From Chloroflexota bacterium (GTDB lineage: Bacteria > Chloroflexota > UBA6077), in assembly GCA_021786215.1 (NCBI GenBank), contig JAJYNT010000177.1, positions 1 through 7,920 of the forward strand: a DNA stretch of 7,920 nucleotides, in the 5' to 3' direction. How positions within the stretch are numbered: the first letter of the stretch is position 1; each line of letters starts with the position of its first letter. This document shows, in pieces, positions 1 to 6,269 of this stretch. A program made the position numbers and the translations under genes. The notes under the pieces are model-generated. The model saw only the letters and a list, made by a program, of their open reading frames with translations. It was not told the origin of the DNA and ran no database searches.

Positions 1-179
1 CGGACGTGACCGGGTCGATCAAGCTACCTGAGGGGGTAGAGATGGTGATGCCCGGTGACAACGTGCGGATGGAGATCGAGTTGATCCAGCCGATAGCGTT
101 GGAAGAGGGGTTGCGGTTTGCAATCCGAGAGGGTGGTCGCACGGTGGGAGCCGGTGTGGTCACCAAGATTATCGAGTAG
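1..179 (+). CDS. tuf: Elongation factor Tu, C-terminal fragment (5' end outside window)
   Basis: This is the last 58 codons of EF-Tu, the GTPase that brings aminoacyl-tRNA to the ribosomal A site. The reading frame starts at base 3 and ends with TAG at 177-179. The visible part belongs to the C-terminal beta-barrel (domain 3), with the near-invariant stretches [21 protein letters not shown] and a final VVTKIIE that matches the usual EF-Tu end. The GTPase domain lies upstream of the window. The stop is 25 nt before rpsJ, the usual str-to-S10 junction in many bacteria. Whether a second tuf copy exists elsewhere cannot be seen here. Confidence 0.97.
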   Translation, partial: DVTGSIKLPEGVEMVMPGDNVRMEIELIQPIALEEGLRFAIREGGRTVGAGVVTKIIE

Positions 180-204
180 GTAGCCGAAGGACCGAGAGGA
201 AGAA

Positions 205-513
205 ATGCCAAAGCAGCGGATCCGCATTCGCCTGAAGGCGTTCGATCACAGGATCTTGGATCAGTCGGCCGCGCAGATTGTGGATACTGCCGAGCGGACG
301 GGGGCGGCAGTGGCTGGGCCGGTGCCACTGCCCACCAGGGTAGAGAAGTACACCGTTATCCGCTCGCCCTTTATCGACAAGGATTCTCGAGAGCAGTTCG
401 AGATCCGGACCCACAAGCGGCTGATTGATGTGCTGGAGCCGACCTCCAAGACGATCGATGCGTTGACCAGGCTGAACCTGCCGGCCGGGGTAGATATCGA
501 GATAAAGTTGTAA
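205..513 (+). CDS. rpsJ: 30S ribosomal protein S10 (uS10)
   Basis: S10 is a protein of the 30S head that in E. coli also serves as NusE, a partner of NusB in antitermination. The 102-residue product has the family's normal length. It opens with [14 protein letters not shown], has the central [14 protein letters not shown] segment and the [12 protein letters not shown] block that contacts 16S rRNA, and ends in VDIEIKL. The ATG at 205 is preceded by GAGG at 196-199. It is first in the S10 gene order, directly behind tuf with no room for a clear promoter, so it is probably co-transcribed with the str genes. After its TAA comes an unusually long spacer that holds a large hairpin. Confidence 0.98.
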   Translation: MPKQRIRIRLKAFDHRILDQSAAQIVDTAERTGAAVAGPVPLPTRVEKYTVIRSPFIDKDSREQFEIRTHKRLIDVLEPTSKTIDALTRLNLPAGVDIEIKL

Positions 514-524
514 TCATAGGGTCG

Positions 525-591
525 CGGGACTGAGGACTGAGGACTGGGGACTGAGGGCCCCTCGGCCTTCAGTCCACGGTCCTCAGTCCTG
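525..591 (+). repeat. Long hairpin built from GGACTGA heptads, between rpsJ and rplC
   Basis: The left arm holds four head-to-tail heptanucleotides: GGACTGA at 527-533, 534-540 and 548-554, and GGACTGG at 541-547. The right arm carries their complement, with CCTCAGTCC at 581-589 and TCAGTCC at 569-575. Pairing 525-556 with 560-591 gives 30 of 32 positions paired (five of them G-U), with mismatches only at 540/576 and 550/566 and a 3-nt loop at 557-559. No T-run follows, so it is not a standard terminator. Heptameric tandem repeats of similar flavour (STRR sequences) are known from filamentous cyanobacteria. Kinship with those is only a resemblance. It ends 6 nt before the rplC ribosome binding site. 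Confidence 0.88.
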
Positions 592-597
592 GGTGTT

Positions 598-602
598 GGG
601 AG
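598..602 (+). promoter_or_regulatory. Ribosome binding site of rplC
   Basis: GGGAG lies 6 nt before the ATG at 609 and supports that start over the in-frame TTG at 603, which would sit directly on the site. It begins only 6 nt after the foot of the 525-591 hairpin, so folding of the mRNA there could influence ribosome access. Confidence 0.6.
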
Positions 603-608
603 TTGGGC

Positions 609-1241
609 ATGATCGAGGGAATCATGGGCCGGAAGGTCGGGATGACCAGGGTTTTCGAGGAAGGGCGTGGGATGATTGCGGTGACGGTCATCCAAGCCGG
701 CCCATGCTACGTGACCCAGGTCAAGTCGTCTGGTACGGACGGGTACGAAGCGGTGCAGGTTGGTTTCGAAGAGAGCCGCAGATTGAATAAGGGTGAGCGA
801 GGGCACCTGGCCAAGAACGGGCTGCCCATGCTGGAGCATCTGGTCGAGTTTCGGACTGACGGAGCGCCGGATGCGAAAGTGGGCGACAGGATCGACGTGG
901 GCGTTTTCAGTCCTGGCGATTTGGTGACCGTGACTGGCCAGAGTAAGGGTCGGGGCTTTACCGGCGTAGTCAAGCGCCACGGTTTCCGGGGCGGCCCGAA
1001 GACCCACGGTCAATCGGATCGCCATCGGGCACCCGGCTCCATCGGGTCTTCCACGACCCCAGGCCGTGTGTTGAAGGGGACCCGAATGGCCGGCCACTCC
1101 GGGGACGCGCAGGTCACCGTGAAGAATCTTCGGGTGGTGCGTTGCGACACCGAGAGGAACCTGGTGATCGTTGAGGGAGCGGTCCCGGGTGCAGCCAAGG
1201 GGTTGCTGGTGCTCCGTCGTAGCGGCAGACGGGAGGGATAA
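609..1241 (+). CDS. rplC: 50S ribosomal protein L3 (uL3)
   Basis: L3 is an early 50S assembly protein whose long internal loop reaches toward the peptidyl-transferase centre. The product is 210 residues, the normal size. It opens MIEGIMGRKVGMTRVFEE and carries the loop block around residues 130-160, with APGSIG at about 141-146 followed by TPGRVLKGTRMAGH. E. coli methylates a glutamine (Gln150) just after GSIG. Here GSIG is followed by Ser-Ser, so this site cannot be modified the same way, which is common outside the Enterobacteria. The ATG at 609 was chosen because it matches the family N-terminus and has a GGGAG site at 598-602. A later in-frame ATG at 624 is possible but would lose conserved residues. 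Confidence 0.97.
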   Translation: MIEGIMGRKVGMTRVFEEGRGMIAVTVIQAGPCYVTQVKSSGTDGYEAVQVGFEESRRLNKGERGHLAKNGLPMLEHLVEFRTDGAPDAKVGDRIDVGVFSPGDLVTVTGQSKGRGFTGVVKRHGFRGGPKTHGQSDRHRAPGSIGSSTTPGRVLKGTRMAGHSGDAQVTVKNLRVVRCDTERNLVIVEGAVPGAAKGLLVLRRSGRREG

Positions 1242-1247
1242 GATCAA

Positions 1248-1877
1248 ATGACGCAGGTTAACATTCTGAGCATGACCGGCGAAGTGGTCGGCCAGATGGA
1301 ATTGGACAACCACGTCTTCGGGATCGATCCGAACCCGGCCGTCGTCCATCAAGCGGTGGTGTGCCAGCTGGCCAACGCTAGACGCGGAACCGCGGACAGT
1401 CAGACGCGGGGCGAGGTGAGCGCCTCGGGCTCGAAGCTGTGGCGGCAGAAGGGGACAGGGCGGGCTCGCCAGGGGAGTCGGCGTGCACCTCATTGGAAGG
1501 GTGGCGGAGTGGCATTTGGGCCCCATCCGCGAAGCTATGCTCAGGCCCTGCCACGCAAGATGCGAAGGTTGGCTCTCAGGTCGGCGCTGTCTGCTATGGT
1601 GTCCGAGGAGCAGTTGTTGGTGTTGGATCGGTTCGAGGTGACCGAGGCGAAGACGAAGGAGATGGTTGCGCTGCTCAGAGGGCTTGGTGTAGAGGGGAAG
1701 GCAATGCTCGTCTTGCCGGTCATGGACGAGCAGGTGAAGAAGGCGGGTCACAATATCCCTGAGCTGCTCACCGTGGTGCCAAGCACGATGAACCTGTTGG
1801 ATCTGTTGAGCCGCGACCGGGTGGTCATGACCGTGGATGCGGTTGAGGCGATAACGGCGTGGTTAGGGGGGCACTGA
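1248..1877 (+). CDS. rplD: 50S ribosomal protein L4 (uL4)
   Basis: L4 has a globular domain on the 50S surface and a long extended loop lining the exit tunnel. In E. coli it also represses its own S10 operon. The 209-residue protein shows the loop as W65-RQKGTGRARQGSRRAPHW and GGGVAFGPHPR to about residue 95, then the conserved KMRRLALRSALS helix and the C-terminal half with LLVLDRF and DLLSRDRVVMT. The ATG at 1248 follows the rplC stop by 6 nt, and GGGAGGGA at 1231-1238, inside the rplC end, is its ribosome binding site. E. coli-type autoregulation acts on a leader before rpsJ. No equivalent leader is visible in the 25-nt tuf-rpsJ gap. Confidence 0.97.
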   Translation: MTQVNILSMTGEVVGQMELDNHVFGIDPNPAVVHQAVVCQLANARRGTADSQTRGEVSASGSKLWRQKGTGRARQGSRRAPHWKGGGVAFGPHPRSYAQALPRKMRRLALRSALSAMVSEEQLLVLDRFEVTEAKTKEMVALLRGLGVEGKAMLVLPVMDEQVKKAGHNIPELLTVVPSTMNLLDLLSRDRVVMTVDAVEAITAWLGGH

Positions 1878-1880
1878 GCT

Positions 1881-2168
1881 ATGGAGATTTGGCAGGTTAT
1901 CGAACGACCGCTGATCACCGAGAAGAACACCAACCAGGTGGCTGAAGGGAAATACACCTTCCAGGTTGCTCGGAACGCTAACAAGGTACAGATCCGTGAG
2001 GCCGTGGAGAAGATCTTCAAGGTCGAAGTTACTGACGTGAACGTGATCAACGTACGCGGCAAGGAGCGGGGCATAGGGCGCCGAAAGGGTACGTCGCCGA
2101 ATTGGAAGAAGGCGATCGTGACCCTCAAGCCTGACCAGCGTATCGAGGAGCTGTACGAGGGAGTCTAG
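1881..2168 (+). CDS. rplW: 50S ribosomal protein L23 (uL23)
   Basis: L23 sits at the mouth of the exit tunnel and docks trigger factor and the signal recognition particle. The 95-residue product has the family's usual length. It shows the N-terminal [11 protein letters not shown] signature, the [22 protein letters not shown] helix-strand block and the [12 protein letters not shown] strand followed by the basic loop [19 protein letters not shown]. The ATG lies 3 nt after the rplD TGA, so translation is probably coupled to rplD. Its purine-rich site lies in the rplD 3' end (the G-run at about 1865-1871). Confidence 0.97.
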   Translation: MEIWQVIERPLITEKNTNQVAEGKYTFQVARNANKVQIREAVEKIFKVEVTDVNVINVRGKERGIGRRKGTSPNWKKAIVTLKPDQRIEELYEGV

Positions 2169-2173
2169 GGAGG
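2168..2173 (+). promoter_or_regulatory. Ribosome binding site of rplB (GTG start)
   Basis: GGGAGG, sharing its first base with the rplW stop, lies 8 nt before the GTG at 2182 and decides this non-ATG start for rplB. Confidence 0.65.
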
Positions 2174-2181
2174 TTCGGCAG

Positions 2182-3012
2182 GTGCCAATTAAAGCTTTCA
2201 AGCCGACGTCGGCCGGCCGGCGAGGGATGACCGGTCTGACTTTCGAGGAGATAACCAAGGACAAGCCGGAGAAGTCGCTTACTTCGCCTCTGAAGAGTAA
2301 CGCGGGGCGTAACGCGAACGGGCGTGTTACCGTGCGCCACCGAGGTGGCGGCAGCAAGCGGAAGTACCGCATCATCGATCTGAAGCGCGAGAGGATGGGA
2401 GTGCCGGCGGTCGTGGAGGCGATCGAGTACGACCCGAATCGCTCAGCGAGGATCGCGCTGGTGCGCTACGAAGACGGTGAGAAGCGCTACGTCCTGGCTA
2501 CCAACGGGCTGAAGGTTGGGCAGCGGATTATGTCGGGGCCGGATGCCGAATTGGCCCGCGGGAACACGTTGCCACTCAGTTCCATTCCTGTGGGCACCCA
2601 GATCCACGGCATAGAGCTGTACCCGGGGAGGGGCGCCCAGTTGGTGCGGAGTGCGGGAGTTGCGGCTCAGTTGATGGCAAAAGAGGGCGAGCGTGCACAG
2701 GTTCGGTTGCCTTCCGGGGAGGTGAGGGTAGTAAGCACTCGCTGCATGGCTACCGTCGGGCAGGTTGGCAACGCGGATCACGGTCTGGTGAAGGTTGGGA
2801 AGGCCGGTCGGACACGGCACATGGGTTTCCGGCCCACTGTTCGCGGTTCGGCCATGACGCCGAGGGACCATCCTCACGGTGGTGGCGAGGGTAAGGCCCC
2901 CATCGGCGGGCAGCCCCAGACCCCCTGGGGGAAGCCTGCCATGGGCTTCAAGACGCGGCGCCGCAAACTGGGTAAAGAGTTGATTATCAAGCCGAGGAAG
3001 TCGGGTCGATGA
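2182..3012 (+). CDS. rplB: 50S ribosomal protein L2 (uL2)
   Basis: L2 is one of the most conserved 50S proteins. It is needed for subunit joining and lies near the peptidyl-transferase centre. The 276-residue product has the normal length. Its N-terminus is [16 protein letters not shown]. The OB-like domain includes [17 protein letters not shown] and the SH3-like domain includes the [12 protein letters not shown] and [11 protein letters not shown] blocks. The C-terminal region has the hallmark [14 protein letters not shown] with His-Pro-His at residues 230-232, including the histidine equivalent to E. coli His229. The GTG start gives an N-terminus aligned with the family and has GGGAGG 8 nt upstream. 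The C-terminus ends in the usual basic tail [11 protein letters not shown]. Confidence 0.98.
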   Translation: MPIKAFKPTSAGRRGMTGLTFEEITKDKPEKSLTSPLKSNAGRNANGRVTVRHRGGGSKRKYRIIDLKRERMGVPAVVEAIEYDPNRSARIALVRYEDGEKRYVLATNGLKVGQRIMSGPDAELARGNTLPLSSIPVGTQIHGIELYPGRGAQLVRSAGVAAQLMAKEGERAQVRLPSGEVRVVSTRCMATVGQVGNADHGLVKVGKAGRTRHMGFRPTVRGSAMTPRDHPHGGGEGKAPIGGQPQTPWGKPAMGFKTRRRKLGKELIIKPRKSGR

Positions 3013-3031
3013 CCTCTGGTGGGAGGTAGGG

Positions 3032-3316
3032 ATGTCCCGTTCTTTGAAGAAGGGGCCGTACGTGGACGGCCGGTTGCTGCGGAAAATTGAGGTGCTCAAC
3101 GCAACCGGAGAGCGCCGGGTCATTCGGACTTGGTCGAGGGATTCGACCATCTTCCCGCAAATGGTGGGGCATACCATCGCGGTGCATGACGGCCGCAGGC
3201 ATGTGCCGATATACATTAGCGAGAATATGGTAGGGCACAAGCTGGGCGAGTTCGCACCGACGCGCCACTTCCGGGGTCATGTGGGCCGGGGCGAGAAGTC
3301 TACCTCGGTGCGATAG
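3032..3316 (+). CDS. rpsS: 30S ribosomal protein S19 (uS19)
   Basis: S19 forms a complex with S13 in the 30S head and contacts A- and P-site tRNA. The 94-residue product shows the signature start [16 protein letters not shown] and the central [30 protein letters not shown] block. It ends with [20 protein letters not shown] and a charged C-terminal tail. The ATG at 3032 is preceded by GGGAGG at 3021-3026. The gap from rplB is 19 nt and the gap to rplV is 9 nt, which fits one polycistronic unit. Confidence 0.98.
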   Translation: MSRSLKKGPYVDGRLLRKIEVLNATGERRVIRTWSRDSTIFPQMVGHTIAVHDGRRHVPIYISENMVGHKLGEFAPTRHFRGHVGRGEKSTSVR

Positions 3317-3325
3317 GAGAAGACG

Positions 3326-3664
3326 ATGGAAGTTCGGGCAATTGCCAGGCACATCCAGATGTCTCCGAGGAAGGTGCGCCTGGTCGGTAACGCCATAAAG
3401 GGGAAGAGTGTGCGTGAGGCTATGGCGGCCCTGCTGCTGATCCCCAACAAGGCAGGGGATCCGATAGCGAAGGCGGTCAAGTCGGCTGCCGCGAATGCAG
3501 AGAACAACTACAATCTTTCTACCGATGATCTGTACGTGGTGCAGGTAGTTGCTGACCCCGATCGGAGCCTGAAGAGGTTCCGAGCGAGGGCGAGGGGCCG
3601 TGCGGCACCCATCATCAAGCGCTCCAGCCACATTACAGTGGTGGTCAAGGAGAGGGAGGCATAG
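3326..3664 (+). CDS. rplV: 50S ribosomal protein L22 (uL22)
   Basis: L22 contacts all 23S rRNA domains, and its beta-hairpin reaches into the exit tunnel, where macrolide-resistance changes occur in other bacteria. The 112-residue product carries the diagnostic SPRKVRLV at residues 13-20, the AVKSAAANAENNYNL helix and the RFRARARGRAAPIIKRSSHITVVV C-terminal block that forms the hairpin and return strand. The length is typical and no insertion or deletion is obvious in the hairpin. The start ATG has AGGAGA at 3315-3320, overlapping the rpsS stop. Confidence 0.98.
   Translation: MEVRAIARHIQMSPRKVRLVGNAIKGKSVREAMAALLLIPNKAGDPIAKAVKSAAANAENNYNLSTDDLYVVQVVADPDRSLKRFRARARGRAAPIIKRSSHITVVVKEREA
3653..3659 (+). 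promoter_or_regulatory. Ribosome binding site of rpsC (GTG start)
   Basis: AGGGAGG in the last codons of rplV lies 9 nt before the GTG at 3669. It supports this GTG as the rpsC start and suggests coupling with rplV translation. Confidence 0.65.
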
Positions 3665-3668
3665 CTAA

Positions 3669-4349
3669 GTGGGTCAGAAAGTCCATCCGGTTGGCTTTCG
3701 TCTAGGAGTAATCAAGGATTGGCAGTCGAAGTGGTACGCCGACAAGGGGTACACGAATCTTTTGCATGAAGATCTTCGCGTGCGTCGCATGCTCATGAAG
3801 CGATTGGCGGACGCGGGCGTGCCGCGGGTGGAGATCGAGCGCTCTGCCAATCAGATGACGGTTACGATTCACTCGGCCAAGCCGGGCATCGTCATCGGCA
3901 AGAGTGGCGCGAAGGTGGAGGAGCTGCGCCGCGAGCTGGAGTCCATCACCGGCAAGAAGGTGAGAGTGACCATCCAGGAGATCCGCCAACCGGAAGTGGA
4001 TGCGACCCTAGTGGCGCGCAGTGTGGCAGAGCAGTTGGAGCGGCGGGTTGCATTCCGGCGCGCGATGAAGCAGGCCGTGGGCCGTGCCATCAAGTCAGGG
4101 GCGAAGGGTGTGAGGATCGCGTGCTCCGGCCGGTTGGGTGGCGCCGAGATGTCCCGACGAGAGTGGGAGCGCGAGGGGCGTGTGCCTCTGCACACGCTTC
4201 GAGCCGACATTGATTTTGGACAGGCTGAGGCGCTGACGACCTTCGGCATCGTTGGCGTGAAGTGCTGGGTTTACAGGGGCGACGTCTTGCCTCCGGCTAA
4301 AGAGCAGCAGCCGGCCGAAACTCCGGCCGCGGCGGCAGCCGGCGCATAG
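3669..4349 (+). CDS. rpsC: 30S ribosomal protein S3 (uS3)
   Basis: S3 lies at the mRNA entry site and takes part in the mRNA helicase activity of the ribosome. The 226-residue protein starts [18 protein letters not shown], the family signature. It contains a type II KH domain with its GKSG loop at residues 77-80, followed by [10 protein letters not shown] and the [17 protein letters not shown] strand. The C-terminal domain has [20 protein letters not shown] and the [11 protein letters not shown] and [19 protein letters not shown] strands. It ends in an unstructured tail rich in alanine, proline and glutamine, a common variable feature of bacterial S3. The GTG start, 4 nt after the rplV stop, gives the conserved N-terminus. 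Confidence 0.98.
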   Translation: MGQKVHPVGFRLGVIKDWQSKWYADKGYTNLLHEDLRVRRMLMKRLADAGVPRVEIERSANQMTVTIHSAKPGIVIGKSGAKVEELRRELESITGKKVRVTIQEIRQPEVDATLVARSVAEQLERRVAFRRAMKQAVGRAIKSGAKGVRIACSGRLGGAEMSRREWEREGRVPLHTLRADIDFGQAEALTTFGIVGVKCWVYRGDVLPPAKEQQPAETPAAAAAGA

Positions 4350-4362
4350 GCAAGACGCAGGA

Positions 4363-4412
4363 GGCCGGAGCTTCACAGCCTATCCCCGGATGGGTGGGTG
4401 AACAGTCCGGCC
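4363..4412 (+). repeat. Stem-loop in the rpsC-rplP spacer
   Basis: GGCCGGA at 4363-4369 pairs with TCCGGCC at 4406-4412, and TTCAC at 4372-4376 pairs with GTGAA at 4398-4402. The two helices are separated by a small asymmetric internal loop and capped by about 21 nt. No T-run follows, so it is not a typical terminator. It sits about 25 nt before the GGGAG site of rplP, within a 99-nt spacer. Nothing else recognisable was found in that spacer. It could be a cis-regulatory or mRNA-stability element, or an inserted palindrome. The sequence alone does not decide. Confidence 0.7.
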
Positions 4413-4448
4413 CCTTGTGGTCGCTAGCTATCTTGCGGGAGTAGGTCA

Positions 4449-4889
4449 ATGTTGCAGCCCAAGCGGGTCAAGCATAGGAAAGTCCACCGGGGTCACATGA
4501 ACGGGATCGCTACGGGTGGCGTGACCGTAGCCTTTGGAGAATTTGGCCTCCAGGCGGAGGAGGCTGCTTGGATCACCGCCCGGCAGATCGAAGCGGCAAG
4601 GCGCACCATTACCCATCACCTCAAGCGGGGTGGCAAGGTTTGGATAAGGATATTCCCGGACCATTCCGTGACGAAGAAGCCGGCCGAGACACGAATGGGT
4701 AGTGGCAAGGGTGCTCCGGACCACTGGGTGGCAGTGGTGAAGCCGGGACGGGTGATTTTTGAGGTAGGGGGGGTGGAGGAGGAGTTGGCTCGTGAAGCGT
4801 TGCGACTAGCCTCGCACAAGCTTCCCCTGGAGACAAAGTTCTTGGTGAGAGAGGAAGCGCAGGCGGATGAAACCATCGGAAGTGCGTAA
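4449..4889 (+). CDS. rplP: 50S ribosomal protein L16 (uL16)
   Basis: L16 is a late-assembling 50S protein that helps position the A-site tRNA near the peptidyl-transferase centre. The 146-residue product begins [19 protein letters not shown], close to the family consensus. It has the diagnostic [12 protein letters not shown] helix, the [11 protein letters not shown] strand, and [14 protein letters not shown] followed by the [15 protein letters not shown] strand. The C-terminal helix has [15 protein letters not shown]. It is a little longer than the E. coli protein (136 residues) because of a charged tail that overlaps rpmC. The ATG is preceded by GGGAG at 4437-4441. The preceding spacer is 99 nt with a stem-loop, one of the longest in the window. 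Confidence 0.98.
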   Translation: MLQPKRVKHRKVHRGHMNGIATGGVTVAFGEFGLQAEEAAWITARQIEAARRTITHHLKRGGKVWIRIFPDHSVTKKPAETRMGSGKGAPDHWVAVVKPGRVIFEVGGVEEELAREALRLASHKLPLETKFLVREEAQADETIGSA

Positions 4890-5076
4890 CCTCAGCGAAG
4901 ATGAGATCAGGGCGAAGGTTCGAGAGAACCTCGAGGAGCTGTTCAGGCTGAGGCTCAGGCAGGCGTCCCGGCAGCTCAGCAACACCGCCCACGTGAGGGA
5001 AGTGCGCAGGGATATCGCCCGTCTCAAGACTCGGGAACGAGAGCTGGAGTTGGAGAAAGCGGCGAGCAATGACTAA
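4867..5076 (+). CDS. rpmC: 50S ribosomal protein L29 (uL29)
   Basis: L29 is a small two-helix protein beside L23 at the tunnel exit. The 69-residue product has the standard opening [18 protein letters not shown], the [32 protein letters not shown] core in two segments (about residues 25-58) and a charged C-terminal extension. The helices are rich in arginine, glutamate and leucine, with a coiled-coil-like pattern. The ATG overlaps the last 23 bases of rplP in another frame, and its stop overlaps the rpsQ start by 8 bases, so rplP-rpmC-rpsQ are likely translated in a coupled way. A purine-rich GAGGAAG stretch lies at about 4852-4858. Confidence 0.97.
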   Translation: MKPSEVRNLSEDEIRAKVRENLEELFRLRLRQASRQLSNTAHVREVRRDIARLKTRERELELEKAASND

Positions 5077-5359
5077 CAACGAGAATTCTGTCGGGCCTGC
5101 CGGCAGGCGCAAGACGAGGGAAGGCGTCGTGGTGAGCGACAAAATGGAGAAGACCGTCGTCGTGTCGGTGGAGACGATGAAGCGCCATCCTCTGTATGGC
5201 AAGACGATGCGTACCTCCAAGAAGTACAAGGCCCACGACGAAGAGAATCGCAGCAAGGTGGGAGATCGCGTTCGCATCAGGGAGACACGGCCGCTCAGCA
5301 AGGAGAAGAGGTGGGTGGTTGAGGAGATCCTGCGGCGCGAGGAGGGCGCTGCCCTGTAA
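5069..5359 (+). CDS. rpsQ: 30S ribosomal protein S17 (uS17)
   Basis: S17 is a primary 16S rRNA-binding protein with an OB-fold, needed early in 30S body assembly. The 96-residue product has the family core [20 protein letters not shown] from about residue 15, then [21 protein letters not shown] and the [21 protein letters not shown] strand pair. A polar N-terminal extension of about 12 residues ([11 protein letters not shown]) precedes the core and shows no recognisable motif. Such tails vary in this family. The start codon overlaps the rpmC stop by 8 nt. A 71-nt spacer follows with only a small hairpin (CGATC at 5362-5366 with GATCG at 5371-5375). Confidence 0.97.
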   Translation: MTNNENSVGPAGRRKTREGVVVSDKMEKTVVVSVETMKRHPLYGKTMRTSKKYKAHDEENRSKVGDRVRIRETRPLSKEKRWVVEEILRREEGAAL

Positions 5360-5430
5360 GCCGATCGAAGGATCGCTGGGGTACAGCCTCACCTGCCCGG
5401 TAGACAGAGAGTGACGAGGAGCAAGATCTC

Positions 5431-5799
5431 ATGATTCAACCGCAGACGCGCTTGAAGGTTGCTGACAACACAGGGGCTAAGCAGCTCATGTGCATTCGTG
5501 TCCTGGGCGGTGGGGCGAAACCATATGCGACCGTGGGCGACGTCATCGTTGCGTCGGTCAAGCAGGCGGTGCCGGGCGGGGCGGTGAAGAAGGGGGACGT
5601 GGTCAAGGCCGTGGTGGTGCGGACTGTCAAGGAGTACGGCCGGCCCGACGGCTCCTACATCCGGTTCGATGAGAACGCCGCCGTCATCCTTTCCGACAAG
5701 AACAATCCGAAGGGCACCCGCATCTTTGGCCCTGTGGCCCGGGAGCTTAGGGAACGGAACTACATGAAGATCATCTCGCTGGCTCCGGAAGTGCTGTAG
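5431..5799 (+). CDS. rplN: 50S ribosomal protein L14 (uL14)
   Basis: L14 lies at the subunit interface, forms bridges to 16S rRNA and is the contact for the silencing factor RsfS. The 122-residue product has exactly the usual length. It shows [17 protein letters not shown] with the VADNTGAK motif at residues 10-17, then CIRVLGG, and the [15 protein letters not shown] and [14 protein letters not shown] strands. The C-terminal part has [10 protein letters not shown] and the [13 protein letters not shown] signature. The ATG at 5431 has GAGGAG at 5416-5421, 9 nt upstream. In E. coli this gene is the first of the spc operon. Here the 71 nt before it show no convincing promoter. Confidence 0.98.
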   Translation: MIQPQTRLKVADNTGAKQLMCIRVLGGGAKPYATVGDVIVASVKQAVPGGAVKKGDVVKAVVVRTVKEYGRPDGSYIRFDENAAVILSDKNNPKGTRIFGPVARELRERNYMKIISLAPEVL

Positions 5800-5830
5800 G
5801 CCGGCGAGGCTTCAGGTGAGGGTAACAGGA

Positions 5831-6163
5831 GTGAAGATCAGACGCGACGATACCGTCGAGATCATAGCAGGGAAAGACAAAGGCAAGCGGGGCAAGGTGC
5901 GGCAGGGGATGCCTGCCGAGAACAAGGTCGTTGTTGCCGAACTCAACATTTCGAAGAAGCACGTGAAGAAGGGCGATCCGAAGCGTCAACCTGGTATTAT
6001 TGATGTGGAGATGCCGATCCACGTGTCGAATGTGATGTTGGTGTGCCCGGAGTGCAATGCCAAGACACGGGTCGGACACCGGCTGTTGGAGAATGGCAAG
6101 AAGGTCCGGGTCTGCAAACAGTGCAACGAGGTCATCCCGGAGCGAGGGATCACCAAGAGTTAG
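5831..6163 (+). CDS. rplX: 50S ribosomal protein L24 (uL24) with CxxC/CxxC tail
   Basis: L24 is an assembly initiator that binds the 5' domain of 23S rRNA. The KOW-type core is visible at the N-terminus: KIRRDDTVEIIAGKDKGKRGKV at about residues 2-23 in two halves, then ISKKHVKKGD. The C-terminal part has cysteines 72 and 75 (CPEC) and 95 and 98 (CKQC), a zinc-ribbon-like arrangement seen in L24 of many Gram-positive and Chloroflexota-type bacteria but absent in E. coli. Two GTG starts are possible. The one at 5831 gives 110 residues aligned with the family and has GAGGG at 5818-5822. The one at 5816 adds five residues and has GAGG at 5806-5809. I prefer 5831, without certainty. Confidence 0.93.
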   Translation: MKIRRDDTVEIIAGKDKGKRGKVRQGMPAENKVVVAELNISKKHVKKGDPKRQPGIIDVEMPIHVSNVMLVCPECNAKTRVGHRLLENGKKVRVCKQCNEVIPERGITKS

Positions 6164-6202
6164 CCGTCAAGAAGTCTTTGATTGTTCTGGGGGCACCCCG
6201 GA

Positions 6203-6240
6203 TCTCTGGTAGGGTCTGCGGCCCCTTGGACCCCCGGAGA
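6203..6240 (+). repeat. Stem-loop before rplE, at the position of the S8 operator in E. coli
   Basis: TCTCTGG at 6203-6209 pairs with CCGGAGA at 6234-6240 (one U-G pair), and GGGTC at 6212-6216 pairs with GACCC at 6229-6233. That makes a 12-bp stem with a 2-nt bulge (TA, 6210-6211) on the 5' side and a 12-nt loop. No T-run follows. It lies in the 106-nt rplX-rplE gap, and its 3' foot is 16 nt before the rplE ribosome binding site. In E. coli, S8 represses the spc operon by binding mRNA at the rplX-rplE junction. The similarity here is one of position and bulged stem only. I cannot match the S8 core nucleotides with confidence. Confidence 0.65.
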
Positions 6241-6256
6241 AGTATCTGGGAGCTGT

Positions 6257-6264
6257 GGGGAGAG
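6257..6264 (+). promoter_or_regulatory. Ribosome binding site of rplE
   Basis: GGGGAGAG lies 5 nt before the ATG at 6270 and argues for that ATG over the in-frame GTG at 6255, which would overlap the site. Confidence 0.55.
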
Positions 6265-6269
6265 TAGGA

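Noticed and set aside
525..600. The rpsJ-rplC hairpin as a rho-independent terminator
   Set aside because: The sequence after the stem is GT-rich with no T-run, and termination there would cut off all downstream essential genes unless a separate promoter existed, which I cannot see.
603..611. TTG at 603 as the rplC start
   Set aside because: It touches the GGGAG ribosome binding site that serves the ATG at 609, and the added residues Met-Gly have no support in the L3 family.
261..1751. A 496-codon open frame on the minus strand opposite rpsJ, rplC and rplD
   Set aside because: It is a GC-rich shadow frame across three clearly real ribosomal protein genes and the 525-591 hairpin. The translation is low-complexity and rich in His, Pro, Arg and Leu, with no family features.
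4621..5301. A 226-codon minus-strand frame opposite rplP, rpmC and rpsQ
   Set aside because: It is proline- and leucine-rich and antisense to three well-supported genes, so it is the expected by-product of codon bias.
6043..6267. A 74-codon + strand frame overlapping the end of rplX and the spacer
   Set aside because: It lies out of frame within rplX, encodes no recognisable domain and has no good ribosome binding site. The spacer part is explained by the stem-loop.
6164..6269. A promoter in the rplX-rplE gap (TTGATT near 6178)
   Set aside because: No -10-like hexamer lies at 16-19 nt. The nearest TA-containing block is about 26 nt away. The same search in the rpsC-rplP and rpsQ-rplN gaps also gave no convincing pair.
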